Of a stretch of DNA of 64,000 bases, positions 42,096 through 50,862 are shown one piece after another. Numbering within the stretch: position 1 is the stretch's first letter; each line of letters starts with the position of its first letter. Below the pieces are notes generated by a model. The model was given only the letters and a program-made list of their open reading frames with translations, searched no databases and had not been told where the DNA came from. The position numbers and the translations under genes are program-made. Source of the stretch: Halomonas sp. 1513 (GTDB lineage: Bacteria > Pseudomonadota > Gammaproteobacteria > Pseudomonadales > Halomonadaceae); NCBI GenBank assembly GCA_001971685.1, contig CP019326.1:3596001-3660000 (forward strand), written 5' to 3'.

Positions 42096-42893
42096 ATGCA
42101 CGAGTCTCGTCACGCTGCCACACCTCCCGCCAGCCTGGCGCCTGTCGCCAAGCTGGCGGGGCTGGTGCGCTCGCCGGATTTTCTCGATGGGCTGGGGGAG
42201 GTACTTGCGGCTTACTTTCCCGGCATCAGCTATGCGGCCTTCCACTTTTCCGCCCAGGGTCGTCCCACCATCCTGGCACACAATCTCGATGCCACGCGCC
42301 ATCAACGCGTTCTCATACCGTACGTAGAACGCATGTACTTGCTCGATCCGATATTCCAGCACTGGGAGCGACACCGGGCCCGCGGCGTGTGGTCATTGGA
42401 TGAACTGGCGCCAGCCGGGTTTCGAGACAGCGACTATTTCGCCACCTATTACCGCGAGCTGGGACTGCATGACGAAGCCGGGGCCTTCTTTCCCCTGACC
42501 GAGCACGACTGCCTGTCGCTCTCCTTCGGTTTCTATCGACCCTTGGCCACGCCGGCACCCGACGACGTGCTCGCCGTGCTGACCTATCTATTCCCCTTGC
42601 TGGAATCGCTGATAGGCCAGTTCTGGCTGGCCAGCAGCCTGCACCTTCCCAGCATCGACGACCAGGCTCCCAGCCAATTGCACGACTTCGGTCGCGATGT
42701 ACTCAGCGACCGTGAGCGCGACGTGGCTTGGCTAATCCTGCGCGGCTACAGCTCGCCGGAGATTGCCCGACAGCTGGGCATCACCCAAGGGACGGTCAAG
42801 AACCACCGCAAGCGCCTCTACAGTCGGCTCAACATCAGTAGTCAGGGCGAGCTTTTCCGCCAGTTCATGCTATTCCAGCAGCCCCACTCCTGA
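42096..42893 (+). CDS. LuxR-type transcriptional regulator, polyamine module 2
   Basis: 265 residues. The sensor half has YLLDPIF, DELAPAGF and SDYFATYYRELGLHDEAGAFF, nearly the same blocks as in the module 1 regulator, and the C-terminal HTH reads LSDRERDVAWLILRGYSSPEIARQLGI, GTVKNHRKRLYSRL. The two proteins are clear paralogues of an uncharacterised LuxR subfamily. It follows the amidohydrolase by 22 bp and is probably co-transcribed with it, giving autoregulation through the operator before NhaC-2. Confidence 0.82.
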   Translation: MHESRHAATPPASLAPVAKLAGLVRSPDFLDGLGEVLAAYFPGISYAAFHFSAQGRPTILAHNLDATRHQRVLIPYVERMYLLDPIFQHWERHRARGVWSLDELAPAGFRDSDYFATYYRELGLHDEAGAFFPLTEHDCLSLSFGFYRPLATPAPDDVLAVLTYLFPLLESLIGQFWLASSLHLPSIDDQAPSQLHDFGRDVLSDRERDVAWLILRGYSSPEIARQLGITQGTVKNHRKRLYSRLNISSQGELFRQFMLFQQPHS

Positions 42894-42961
42894 CCCCACA
42901 TTGCCCCCACGCCCATCTGCTTCTAGGGTGAAAAGGCACACCATGGAAAAGGAGAGCTGAT

Positions 42962-43228
42962 ATGCATGTGCACGGAGCAAAGATGCGTCACAAGACCCGC
43001 GGCCTGCTGAGCCTGGCGGCCATCGCCTTGACTGCGCTGGTGTTGGCCGGCTGCGGCGCCACCACCGGCGAACGCGCCGCCAGCGGTGCCGGCGTCGGGG
43101 CCGCGGCGGGTGCCGGGGCAGGCGCCGCCACCGGCGGCAGTGCCACCCGCGGTGCCGTGATTGGCGCCGGCGTGGGTGCCGCCGCCGGGGCGCTGACCGA
43201 CGAGGAGGATATCGATCTCAGCCAGTGA
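42962..43228 (+). CDS. Glycine-zipper lipoprotein
   Basis: 88 residues with AAGGAG seven bases before the ATG. A lipoprotein signal ends in LAGC (Cys31); two Gly/Ala repeats (SGAGVGAAAGAGAGAATGG and RGAVIGAGVGAAAGAL) form glycine-zipper membrane-interacting helices as in small OmpA-associated or SlyB-like outer-membrane lipoproteins. The mature tail is acidic (TDEEDIDLSQ). Likely an outer-membrane structural or stress lipoprotein. Confidence 0.8.
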   Translation: MHVHGAKMRHKTRGLLSLAAIALTALVLAGCGATTGERAASGAGVGAAAGAGAGAATGGSATRGAVIGAGVGAAAGALTDEEDIDLSQ

Positions 43229-43246
43229 CCTCAGCCGGAGGATCCC

Positions 43247-43945
43247 CTAGCGGCACAGCCGGAAGCCGCGCATGCCGAAGTGGAAGTGATCGGCATGCGC
43301 GGCGTTGTAGTCCGGTCCCAGCACGTTGCCGAAGATATCGCAGGCGCCGTCCCGCGCCTCGCGCAGAAACGCCCCTGCCTCGCCGTCATTGTCCCAGTCG
43401 CCTAGCAGCGTAATGCGCCGCCCGTCGGCGAAGCCGAACCCCGCCACGTCGAACGCTTCGGCAGTGGCGTGTTCGCTCAGGCGCCCGGTTTCGCGGCCGT
43501 AGACGTTGCGGCAGCTGTAGCTGCCATAGTGCTCGACGCTGGTCACGCGGCTGCCGAACACCTCCTCGGCGGCGGGCTGCAGGCGCTGGCGCTCGTAGAT
43601 GACCCAGGCCAGTGCCAGCGGGCAGCTGGCGACGAAGCTGGCGTTGAAGTCGACCCCGCTGCCCTGGACCCGCACCACGTTCGCAAGCGGGCACCCCGCC
43701 ACCGGCTCATGGTCGTCCAGCGCGGCATAGGCCAATTCACCGTCCGGCACCGTATCCAGCGCCGCCAGGCAGCCCTGGCGGTCGTCGGCCAGCTGGCGCA
43801 GCTTCCACTTGCTGACCGGCGTCAGCGGGTCATCCACCGCCCGCGGCTCCCAGGGCGCCCAGTGCCGGGGCACCGCCTCCCAGACGCGCTGGTGCGCCGC
43901 GGTCACCGCCACGGCGATGATCAACAACACCATGAACTTGCCCAT
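43247..43945 (-). CDS. Extensin-family (extensin-like C-terminal) protein
   Basis: 232 residues with an N-terminal signal/anchor (FMVLLIIAVAVTAAH). The domain shows GCPLANVVRVQGSGVDFNASF, SVEHYGSYSCRNVYGRETGRLSEHATAEAFDVAGF and ADHFHFGMRGFRLCR; the His/Asp/His pattern is that of the extensin_2 domain, related to D-Ala-D-Ala carboxypeptidase-like metal proteins. Probably a periplasmic envelope enzyme; activity unproven. It is tail-to-tail with the glycine-zipper gene. Confidence 0.87.
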   Translation of the reverse strand: MGKFMVLLIIAVAVTAAHQRVWEAVPRHWAPWEPRAVDDPLTPVSKWKLRQLADDRQGCLAALDTVPDGELAYAALDDHEPVAGCPLANVVRVQGSGVDFNASFVASCPLALAWVIYERQRLQPAAEEVFGSRVTSVEHYGSYSCRNVYGRETGRLSEHATAEAFDVAGFGFADGRRITLLGDWDNDGEAGAFLREARDGACDIFGNVLGPDYNAAHADHFHFGMRGFRLCR

Positions 43946-44019
43946 TCACTACCACCGGCGAAAGATTCGCCTCCAGCCTAAGCGCTGTGGCTCGCCGATG
44001 CGATAACCCCGGATAGCAG

Positions 44020-44041
44020 CAGGCCGCCCGAGGGCGGCCTG
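44020..44041 (-). terminator. Hairpin at the end of the TAXI-TRAP operon
   Basis: A 10-bp inverted repeat (CAGGCCGCCC and its complement) with a two-base centre lies 28 bases past the stop of the last operon gene. The following T content is low, so efficiency is uncertain. Confidence 0.5.
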
Positions 44042-44068
44042 TCAATACGGTGGGATTAGATACAAGAC

Positions 44069-45049
44069 CTACTGCGACTCGGGCGGCATGGCCGCCTCGG
44101 GAATCTCCAGGCCGGCCTCCTGGTAGTAGCGCAGCGCGCCTGGATGCAGCGGCGTGGTGGTGTTGTCGAGGGCGATCTGCGCGGTCATGCCCTCCACCGG
44201 GGCGAAGCTCTCGGCGATGGCCTCGACGTTCTCCCAGTAGGCGCGGGTCAGGTCGTAGGCGGTCTCCTCGTCCATGCTGCTGTTGGCCACGATGCCGATG
44301 AAGGTGCCCAGGGTGGTGGCCTCGGGCATGTCGCGGTAGGTCTCGGCGGGAATGGTCGCCGGTGACAGGAACGGCAGCGCTTCGGTCACTGCCTCGAGCT
44401 GCTCGTCGCTGAACGACAGGATATGCAGCGGCCGCGACGAGTGCACCTCGGTGAAGGCCGGAATCGGCGGCACGCCGTTGTAGCTGAAGCCGACGATGCG
44501 CCCGTCGACCACCGCCTCGGCGGCATCGTCCATGCGCATGCGCTGGAAGTCGGGCTGGATGCCGAGCACCTCGAACACCATGTCGGTGATGTACTCGCCG
44601 CCGCCGCCAATGCTGCTGGGGTTGAAGCGCTCGCCCTCGAGGTCCTCGAAGGTCTCGATATCGCGGTCCTGGCGCACCGCCCAGTGCATGGTCGAGGGCG
44701 CGACCCAGGTGATCACCCGCATGTCGGGGTTGTGGTGGTCGGTCTGCTGGCCTTCACCATGGTAGCCCTCGTAGGCGCCGATGGCGTCGATCAGCGCCAG
44801 GTCGATCTCACCGCCGCGCAGGCGAATGGCGTTCTCCCGCGAACCACCGGTCTCGCGTACCGATATCTCGTGGTCGGTGGCGCCGCTGACGATGCGCGAC
44901 ACCTCGGAGTAGCCGAAGTACCAACCGCTGGCGCTGGGCGCCACGCCGATGCTCAGCGACTCGCCGGCCAGCGCCGGGGTAGCGGCAACCAGGGCCGCGG
45001 ACATCAGCGCCGTGCCTAGGTGGCGGCGCAGGGATAGGGTGGCGTGCAT
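44069..45049 (-). CDS. TAXI-type TRAP solute-binding protein (copy 1)
   Basis: 326 residues with a signal peptide ending TPALAGE. The TAXI-family body begins SLSIGVAPSASGWYFGYSEVSRIV and contains SVRETGGSRENAIRLRGGEIDLALID, FNPSSIGGGGEYITDMVFEVLG and GFSYNGVPPIPAFTEVHSSRP. It captures an organic anion in the periplasm for the TRAP permease. It is the last gene of the operon and is closely similar to the first gene (copy 2), a duplication within one transport operon. Confidence 0.9.
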   Translation of the reverse strand: MHATLSLRRHLGTALMSAALVAATPALAGESLSIGVAPSASGWYFGYSEVSRIVSGATDHEISVRETGGSRENAIRLRGGEIDLALIDAIGAYEGYHGEGQQTDHHNPDMRVITWVAPSTMHWAVRQDRDIETFEDLEGERFNPSSIGGGGEYITDMVFEVLGIQPDFQRMRMDDAAEAVVDGRIVGFSYNGVPPIPAFTEVHSSRPLHILSFSDEQLEAVTEALPFLSPATIPAETYRDMPEATTLGTFIGIVANSSMDEETAYDLTRAYWENVEAIAESFAPVEGMTAQIALDNTTTPLHPGALRYYQEAGLEIPEAAMPPESQ

Positions 45050-45082
45050 GATCCTGTCTCCTGTCTGGTTGTTATTGCTGCC

Positions 45083-45487
45083 TCACTCGCCGTCGCGGAA
45101 CGCGATGCCCTCTTCGGCGAGTACCTCACGGGCCACGCGGAAGCCGTCGATAGCCGCCGGGAAGCCGCAGTAGGCGGCGCTCTGCAGCAGCACCTCGCGG
45201 ATTTCCGCCGGCGTGCAGCCGTTGTTGAGCGCGCCCTTGAGGTGAATCTTGAGCTCATGGGGGCGATTGAGAGCCACCATCATGCCCAGGTTGACCAGGC
45301 TGCGAGTCTGTCGAGACAGGCCCTCGCGGGTCCAGATATCGCCCCAGCAGTTGCGGGTCACCAACTCCTGCAGCGGCCAGCTGAAGTCGTCGGCGCCGTC
45401 CAGCGAGCGGTCGACGTAGGCATCCCCCAGCACCTCGCGGCGCGCGGCGATTCCCTGTGGATCGAGACGGTCGTTACGATGGCTCAT
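45083..45487 (-). CDS. Carboxymuconolactone decarboxylase-family (AhpD-like fold) protein
   Basis: 134 residues from an ATG with GAGGAG eight bases upstream. Family features: ELVTRNCWGDIWTREGLSRQTRSLVNLGMMVALNRPHELKIHLKGALNNGCTPAEIREVLLQSAAYCGFPAA, with His and Cys at the active-site region as in 4-carboxymuconolactone decarboxylase. In this context the substrate is more likely a lactone or keto acid derived from the transported compound than protocatechuate products, since no other beta-ketoadipate gene is present. Confidence 0.82.
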   Translation of the reverse strand: MSHRNDRLDPQGIAARREVLGDAYVDRSLDGADDFSWPLQELVTRNCWGDIWTREGLSRQTRSLVNLGMMVALNRPHELKIHLKGALNNGCTPAEIREVLLQSAAYCGFPAAIDGFRVAREVLAEEGIAFRDGE

Positions 45488-45498
45488 GGCGCATCTCC

Positions 45499-46422
45499 TC
45501 ACTCGCTGGCGGCGGCCAGCAGGTTGTCGAAGGCATCGCCGAAGTAGAGCTCGTAGCTGTCCTTCTCGACGTAGCCGAGGTGCGGCGTGGCCACCAGCCC
45601 CGGCAGGGCCAGCATGGGGTGCTCGAACAGCGGCTCCTGCTCGAAGACATCGATGCCGGCACGCCCCGGCCGACCGGCACGCAGCGCCGCCTCCAGCGCG
45701 CCGGACTCGATCAGCTCGGCGCGGCTGGTGTTGATCAACACCGCCTCGGGTTGCATCAACGCCAGATCCTCGGCCCTGACCATACCGCGGGTGTCGTCGT
45801 TGAGGCGCAGGTGCAGGCTGAGCACGTCGCTGCGGGCGAACAGGTCATCCTGGCTGGCGGCGACCTCGAGCCCCGCCTCGGCGGCGCGCTGGCGAGTGCC
45901 CTCACGCCCCCACACCAGCAGCTGCATGCCGAATGCCTGACCGTAGCCGGCCACCAGCTGGCCGATCTTGCCGTAGCCGAAGATGCCCAGGGTGCGGCCC
46001 TTGAGCCCGGTACCCAGGGTGCGCTGCCAGCGCCCCGCCTTGAGGTTCTCGACCTCTTGCGGAATGTGCCGGGTCGCCGCCATGACCAGGCCCCAGGTCA
46101 GCTCGGCGGCGGCCACCGGCGAGCCGGTACCGGTTACCACCTTGACCCCGTGGCGGGCGCAGGCGTCCTGGTCGATATGCGCCGCACCGCCGCCGGTCTG
46201 GCTGATGTAGCGCAGCTTGGGCAGCCTGGCCAGCAGCGCCTCGCTGATCCGGGTCCGCTCACGAATCAGCACCAGCGCCTCGGCGTCCTGGAAGCGCTCG
46301 GCCAGGGCATCGAGATCGCTCAGGGTGTCGTGATGAATCGTCACATCGTGACCCTCGAGCTTGCCGAAGGCGTCCAGGGTGCGTACTGCGTCTTGGTAGT
46401 CGTCGGAGATCACGATCTTCAT
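45499..46422 (-). CDS. D-2-hydroxyacid dehydrogenase, NAD(P)-dependent
   Basis: 307 residues. The nucleotide-binding core has LKGRTLGIFGYGKIGQLVAGYGQAFGMQLLVWGRE, and the catalytic triad is represented by NTSRAELIE (Arg), the following IDVFEQEPLFEHPML (Glu) and TPHLGYVEKDS (His). It interconverts a 2-hydroxy acid and 2-keto acid. The start overlaps the permease stop as ATGA, so the enzyme acts on the imported compound or its first product. Confidence 0.87.
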   Translation of the reverse strand: MKIVISDDYQDAVRTLDAFGKLEGHDVTIHHDTLSDLDALAERFQDAEALVLIRERTRISEALLARLPKLRYISQTGGGAAHIDQDACARHGVKVVTGTGSPVAAAELTWGLVMAATRHIPQEVENLKAGRWQRTLGTGLKGRTLGIFGYGKIGQLVAGYGQAFGMQLLVWGREGTRQRAAEAGLEVAASQDDLFARSDVLSLHLRLNDDTRGMVRAEDLALMQPEAVLINTSRAELIESGALEAALRAGRPGRAGIDVFEQEPLFEHPMLALPGLVATPHLGYVEKDSYELYFGDAFDNLLAAASE

Positions 46423-48377
46423 TGCGCGGGTTCCTTGCCTGCTGCGGGTGAGGAGGAGCGGGATAGCGTCGCCCGATTATGACGATATTGCCAGATGAAC
46501 AAGCCAACGATCAGCACGATGCCGATGACGTCGGTGAGCAGCTGGCCGGTGATCAGCATCAGCGCCGCGATCAGCAGCAGCCCGCGCTCCAGCCAACTGC
46601 AGGGTCGCAGGAAGTAGCCGATGGTCGAGCCGGCAAGCGCGATGATCCCCAACACCCCGGAACCGACCGCCAGCGCGATCTCCAACGGCGTACCGTTGCC
46701 CAGCAGCGGCGGGTGGTAGATGAACATGTAGGGGATCAGGAAGCCGCCCAGCGAGATCTTGGTCGCGGTCAGGGCGGTCTTGAACCAGTGCGAGCCGGCG
46801 ATCGCCCCGCCGATATAGGCTGCCAGGGCCACCGGCGGCGTGACCCCGGAGAGGATCGCGAAGTAGAGGATGAACAGGTGGGCCGAGAGGCTCGGCAGCC
46901 CGGCTTCGATGAAGGCCGCGGCCACCACCGAGGCGGCGAGCATGTAGGCCGCCACCGTGGGCAGGCCCATGCCGAGGATGATCGCCACCACCATCGCCAG
47001 GATCAGAGTGATCAGCACGTCGCCACCGCTGACCACCAGGATCACCGAGGAGACCTTGAGGCCCAGCCCGGTGAGGCTGATCACCGACGCAATGATCGCC
47101 ACGCTGCCGATGATCACCGCGATCATCGCCGCGGTCATCGCTCCGGCCTCGAGCGCCGCCGGCAGCGACTTGATGCGCTCCCACAGGGTGCCCGGGCTGC
47201 GCCACGAGAACAGGTAGATGAACACCGCGGTGAAGTAGGCGGCCACCGCCGCGGTGGTCGGGGTGTAGCGCAGCACCAGCATGGTCACCAGCACCGCGAT
47301 CGGCACCACCAGCGTCTCGATGTTGAACAGCCCCTCGCGCAGCGTCGGGCGCTGCGACTTGGGCACCGGATTGAGGCCCAGCCGCTTGGCCTCGAAGTGC
47401 ACGCTCATCCAAATGGCGAGATAGAACAGCAGCGCCGGGATCAGCGCCGCGCCGATGATCTCCAGATAGCTGGTCGAGATCACGTCGGCCATCACGAAGG
47501 CCGCCGCGCCCATGATCGGCGGCAGGATCTGCCCGCCGGTGGACGCCGAGGCCTCGGTGGCCGCGGCGAAGCGTGGGCTGTAGCCGTTCTTCTTCATCAG
47601 CGGGATGGTGAACACCCCGGTGGTGGCGACGTTGGCCGCGGTACTGCCGCTGATGCTGCCGAACAGCGCGCTGCACAGGGTCGCGGCCTTGGCCGGCCCG
47701 CCGGACATGCGCCCGGTGGCGGCGTTGGAGAGGCGCATGAAGGTATCGCCGCCGCCGGTGGTGACCAGCAGCGCGCCGAACATGATGAAGATCACGATCA
47801 CCGTCGACGAGGTGCGCATCAGGCTGCCGTAGATACCGGTGGGGCTCATGTAGAAGGTCGCCACCAGGTCCGCCCAGCCGTAGCCGCCGTGGCCCCAGAC
47901 GCCGGGCAGATAGCGCCCGAAGTAGGCGTAGGCCAGCGCCACCAGCACCAGCACCGGAAACGCCAGGCCGATGGCGCGGCGGCACGCTTCCAGCAGTAGC
48001 AGGATGGCGGCGATACCGAAGAATAGATCGGTGGTGGTCGGCATCAGATAGCCGAGGTCGTAGAGAATCCGATCGAAGTGATAGATGTAGTAGGCGCTGA
48101 TCGCTACCCCCAGCAGAACCGGAATCACGTCGTACCAGGGCAGCCGCTCGCTATCCCGCACCCGACAGGTATAGGCAAGGAAAATCAGCGGAAGGGCGAA
48201 CATCAGGTGGATCGCGTTCTGGGTATTGACTGCGCCGGTGACCGCCGCATAAAGGTGAAACAGTGCCATGGACACCGCGGTGATGCGCATGACCAGGAAC
48301 CAGAGACCGGTCAGCTTGCGTTTGCCGGCATCCTCGGCATATTTCTCGACAACCTGCTGCTCGCGAGGCGTATCCAT
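46419..48377 (-). CDS. TRAP transporter fused permease (TAXI type)
   Basis: 652 residues with about 17 hydrophobic segments, the small (DctQ-like) and large (DctM-like) permease parts in a single chain as in TAXI systems. Recognisable stretches are ALFGSISGSTAANVATTGVFTIPLMKKNGYSPRFAAATEASASTGGQILPPIMGAAAFVMAD and GMGLPTVAAYMLAASVVAAAFI. It imports an organic anion with Na+ or H+ using the two TAXI binding proteins of the operon. Substrate unassigned. Confidence 0.92.
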   Translation of the reverse strand: MDTPREQQVVEKYAEDAGKRKLTGLWFLVMRITAVSMALFHLYAAVTGAVNTQNAIHLMFALPLIFLAYTCRVRDSERLPWYDVIPVLLGVAISAYYIYHFDRILYDLGYLMPTTTDLFFGIAAILLLLEACRRAIGLAFPVLVLVALAYAYFGRYLPGVWGHGGYGWADLVATFYMSPTGIYGSLMRTSSTVIVIFIMFGALLVTTGGGDTFMRLSNAATGRMSGGPAKAATLCSALFGSISGSTAANVATTGVFTIPLMKKNGYSPRFAAATEASASTGGQILPPIMGAAAFVMADVISTSYLEIIGAALIPALLFYLAIWMSVHFEAKRLGLNPVPKSQRPTLREGLFNIETLVVPIAVLVTMLVLRYTPTTAAVAAYFTAVFIYLFSWRSPGTLWERIKSLPAALEAGAMTAAMIAVIIGSVAIIASVISLTGLGLKVSSVILVVSGGDVLITLILAMVVAIILGMGLPTVAAYMLAASVVAAAFIEAGLPSLSAHLFILYFAILSGVTPPVALAAYIGGAIAGSHWFKTALTATKISLGGFLIPYMFIYHPPLLGNGTPLEIALAVGSGVLGIIALAGSTIGYFLRPCSWLERGLLLIAALMLITGQLLTDVIGIVLIVGLFIWQYRHNRATLSRSSSPAAGKEPAQ

Positions 48378-48440
48378 TACCAGACTCCTGCGTCGCCGAC
48401 CCGCTGGGCCGGCGACGACGAATGGATGTAATCGAACGAT

Positions 48441-48471
48441 GCCCCATCGGCGGCAAGGCCGCCGATGGGGC
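48441..48471 (-). other. Strong intercistronic hairpin between binding protein and permease
   Basis: A perfect 14-bp stem (GCCCCATCGGCGGC and complement) with a 3-base loop lies in the 105-bp gap between copy 2 and the permease. Such hairpins usually protect the binding-protein mRNA or partly terminate, giving much more binding protein than permease. Confidence 0.75.
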
Positions 48472-48482
48472 AGTGACGGCGC

Positions 48483-49475
48483 TTACTGCGCCTCGGGGGG
48501 AATGATGTCGTCGGGAATCTCCAGCTCGAGCTCCTGATAGTAGCGCAGGGCGCCGGCGTGGAGCGGGAAGGTCGCATTGTCGATCACGTCCTGGGGCGTT
48601 ACGCCGTCGGCTGGCGCAAAGGAGGCCGCGACCTGCTCGTGGTTCTCCCAGTAGGCCTTGGTGATCTCGTAGACGATGTCGTCGTCGAGGCTGGCATTGG
48701 CAGCCACGCCCATGTAGATGCCCAGCGAGGTGGCTTCCTCCATGTCGCGGTAGGTGCCGGCCGGAATCACCGACGGTGCCAGGAACGGCAGCTCCTCGGT
48801 GACCATGTCGAGCTGCTCCTGGGACAGCGACAGCAGCTGCAGCGGCCGCGACGAGTGCACCTCGGTGAAGGCCGGGATCGGCGGCACACCGTTGTAGCTG
48901 AAGCCCACCAGACGCCCGTCGGTCACGCCCTCGGCGGCATCGTCGATGCGCATGCGCTGGAAGTCGGGCTCGACGCCAAGGATGTCGAACACCAGCTCGG
49001 TGATGTACTCACCGCCACCGCCGATGCTGCTGGGGTTGAAGCGCTGACCGTTGAGGTCCTCGAAGGTCTCGATGTCAGAGTCCTGGCGCACCGCCCAGTG
49101 CATGGTCGAGGGCGCGATCCAGTAGATCAGGCGGGCATTCTCGTTGGGGGTGTCTTCGAAACGGCCAATGCCGTTGTACATCTCGTAGCCGACCAGCGCC
49201 TCGGTGAAGGCCAGGTCCAGCTCATCACGCCCTAGGCGGATGGCATTCTCGCGAGTACCGCCGGTCTCGCGTACCGAGATCTCGTAGGGGGTATTGGCGC
49301 TGATGACGCGGGCGCCTTCGGAGATGCCGAAGAACCAGCCGGTGCCGGTGGGCACGGCGCCGATGTTCAGCGACTCCTGAGCCTGGGCGACACCGGCGGC
49401 GATGCTGCCGACCGCCAGCAGCGAGATGGGCAGCAGCTGGCGGGCCTTGCGGAACGTCTTGAGCGTAGCGTTCAT
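48483..49475 (-). CDS. TAXI-type TRAP solute-binding protein (copy 2)
   Basis: 330 residues; start at MNATLK with GAGG eight bases before it. Signal peptide ends GVAQAQE. The body is nearly the same as copy 1 (GTGWFFGISEGARVI, SVRETGGTRENAIRLGRDELDLAF, FNPSSIGGGGEYITELVFDILG, GFSYNGVPPIPAFTEVHSSRP). It is first in the operon and is followed by the strong hairpin, so it is probably the main binding protein. Confidence 0.91.
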   Translation of the reverse strand: MNATLKTFRKARQLLPISLLAVGSIAAGVAQAQESLNIGAVPTGTGWFFGISEGARVISANTPYEISVRETGGTRENAIRLGRDELDLAFTEALVGYEMYNGIGRFEDTPNENARLIYWIAPSTMHWAVRQDSDIETFEDLNGQRFNPSSIGGGGEYITELVFDILGVEPDFQRMRIDDAAEGVTDGRLVGFSYNGVPPIPAFTEVHSSRPLQLLSLSQEQLDMVTEELPFLAPSVIPAGTYRDMEEATSLGIYMGVAANASLDDDIVYEITKAYWENHEQVAASFAPADGVTPQDVIDNATFPLHAGALRYYQELELEIPDDIIPPEAQ

Positions 49476-49699
49476 TCGGTTTACCTCGATTGTATTGTTG
49501 TAAGGCATCTAGCAATAACGGAATCTATGTCGTGGTAGTGTCTCGGCGTCCGTTCGATTCGGCGTCAATCGCCTCCATGGGCAACGATCGGCCCTTGACC
49601 AGAATATAGTGGACTCTCCCGTGAGGTTGTAGGTGCATATCAGCACCAGACAATAGCCATTCATGATCCCGCCATCGTGAAATACGATGGCAAGAATAT
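49476..49699. promoter_or_regulatory. Promoter region of the TAXI-TRAP operon
   Basis: A 224-bp gap, AT-richer than average. It contains a perfect 8-bp inverted repeat GCCATCGT-N5-ACGATGGC at 49671-49691, immediately past the LysR stop codon; it may terminate the LysR gene or bind a regulator. No coding frame is convincing. Confidence 0.5.
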
Positions 49700-50620
49700 T
49701 CACACACTTCCCAACTTATGCAAGGGCATTTTTTCTGAAGACTCCACCAAGTGTTCGACAAATAGCCTGGCTGCCATGGGCAGGGATTCGAACGAATTTA
49801 CAAAGATCGCAAGCTTGCGCCTGGCCCACTCATCGCGCAGCGCGATGACCTTGATATCGATGCCACCAGCATAGGGGCGCAGCGCGCCGCGTGGCACAAC
49901 ACCGATCCCCAAGCCCGCCTCGACCATCAGGCAAAGGGCATCATAGCTCGTTACTTGAATGCGGATATTGAGAGGGCGATTGGCCTGACTCGACGCCTTG
50001 ATCAGCTCGAGATTGATGGCACTCGCCGACTGCAATCCGACATAGGCATGGCCCAGGGTTTCGTCGAAATAGATACTGTCGTTGACGGCTAGCGGATGGT
50101 CGCGGGGCGCCACCACCACCAGTTCATCGGTATGATAGGGAAATGTTTCCAGCCTCTGACCGTGGGGAAGCAGCGCACAGACACCGACATCCGCACCGTT
50201 ACTGGCCACCTCACGGGTGATGATCGGGCTGACCTTTTCCTCGAGATGTATGTTGATTTCCGGGTGTTTGAGGAAAAAGGACTGTATCTCTCCTGGCAAG
50301 TATTGCGTAATGGCCGACATGTTGGCATAGACGCGAACATTGCCGCGCAAACCGCTGGAGTACTCGCGCATCTGAACGAAAATATCGTCAAGATTATGCA
50401 GTACTCCGCGCGCCATATTGAGCAGTGCGATGCCCGCTGCCGTCAGCTCGACGCCCTTGTTGGTACGCAGCAAAAGCGGTGTATTGAACACCTCTTCCAG
50501 CTCGCTTATCCGTTTGCTGACCGCCGAGGTGGCAATGAACTCCGCTTCGGCAGCGCCGGCAATGGTGCCCTTCTCGGCCACCCTGACGAACAGCTTGAGC
50601 GACGTGGTATCAAGCTTCAT
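49700..50620 (-). CDS. LysR-family transcriptional regulator
   Basis: 306 residues: N-terminal winged HTH (GTIAGAAEAEFIATSAVSKRISELEEVFNTPLLLRTNKG) and a LysR substrate-binding domain ending LFVEHLVES. It lies upstream of, and on the same strand as, the TAXI-TRAP operon, and divergent from the GntR-aconitase pair, so it likely controls uptake or catabolism of the same acid. Base composition is lower in GC than neighbouring genes, hinting at separate origin. Effector unknown. Confidence 0.88.
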   Translation of the reverse strand: MKLDTTSLKLFVRVAEKGTIAGAAEAEFIATSAVSKRISELEEVFNTPLLLRTNKGVELTAAGIALLNMARGVLHNLDDIFVQMREYSSGLRGNVRVYANMSAITQYLPGEIQSFFLKHPEINIHLEEKVSPIITREVASNGADVGVCALLPHGQRLETFPYHTDELVVVAPRDHPLAVNDSIYFDETLGHAYVGLQSASAINLELIKASSQANRPLNIRIQVTSYDALCLMVEAGLGIGVVPRGALRPYAGGIDIKVIALRDEWARRKLAIFVNSFESLPMAARLFVEHLVESSEKMPLHKLGSV

Positions 50621-50732
50621 GGCAGCGTCTCACCTCGCTTCCTCATCAGCGGGTCGCCGGGGCCGTCATGCACCGCTGGTGGTTGCGGTCTCGGCGCTGT
50701 CGTTATGTGAAGAGGTGGGGCTTAACCTAAAA

Positions 50733-50805
50733 TGGTATACAACTCTTCTCGATTTGATGCCAATATAGGCCTATGTTGTGCGAGATTACAAATAATCGTA
50801 CACAA
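50733..50805. promoter_or_regulatory. Candidate GntR/LysR operators between the divergent regulators
   Basis: TGGTATACAA at 50733-50742 has the GTATAC core seen in operators of FCD-type GntR proteins. A second dyad, TTGTGCGAGATT (50776-50787) facing AATCGTACACAA (50794-50805), matches in 9 of 12 positions. The gap (50621-50862) is AT-rich and otherwise empty. Confidence 0.45.
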
Positions 50806-50862
50806 TAATCGCTACGACCTTAGTCCTGCCTCGTCGCGCCATGCCCGACACGGAGTTCGCCC

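Noticed and set aside
49671..49691. Definite terminator for the LysR gene
   Set aside because: The 8-bp perfect inverted repeat is real but no T-run follows on the minus strand, so it is only noted as part of the promoter region.
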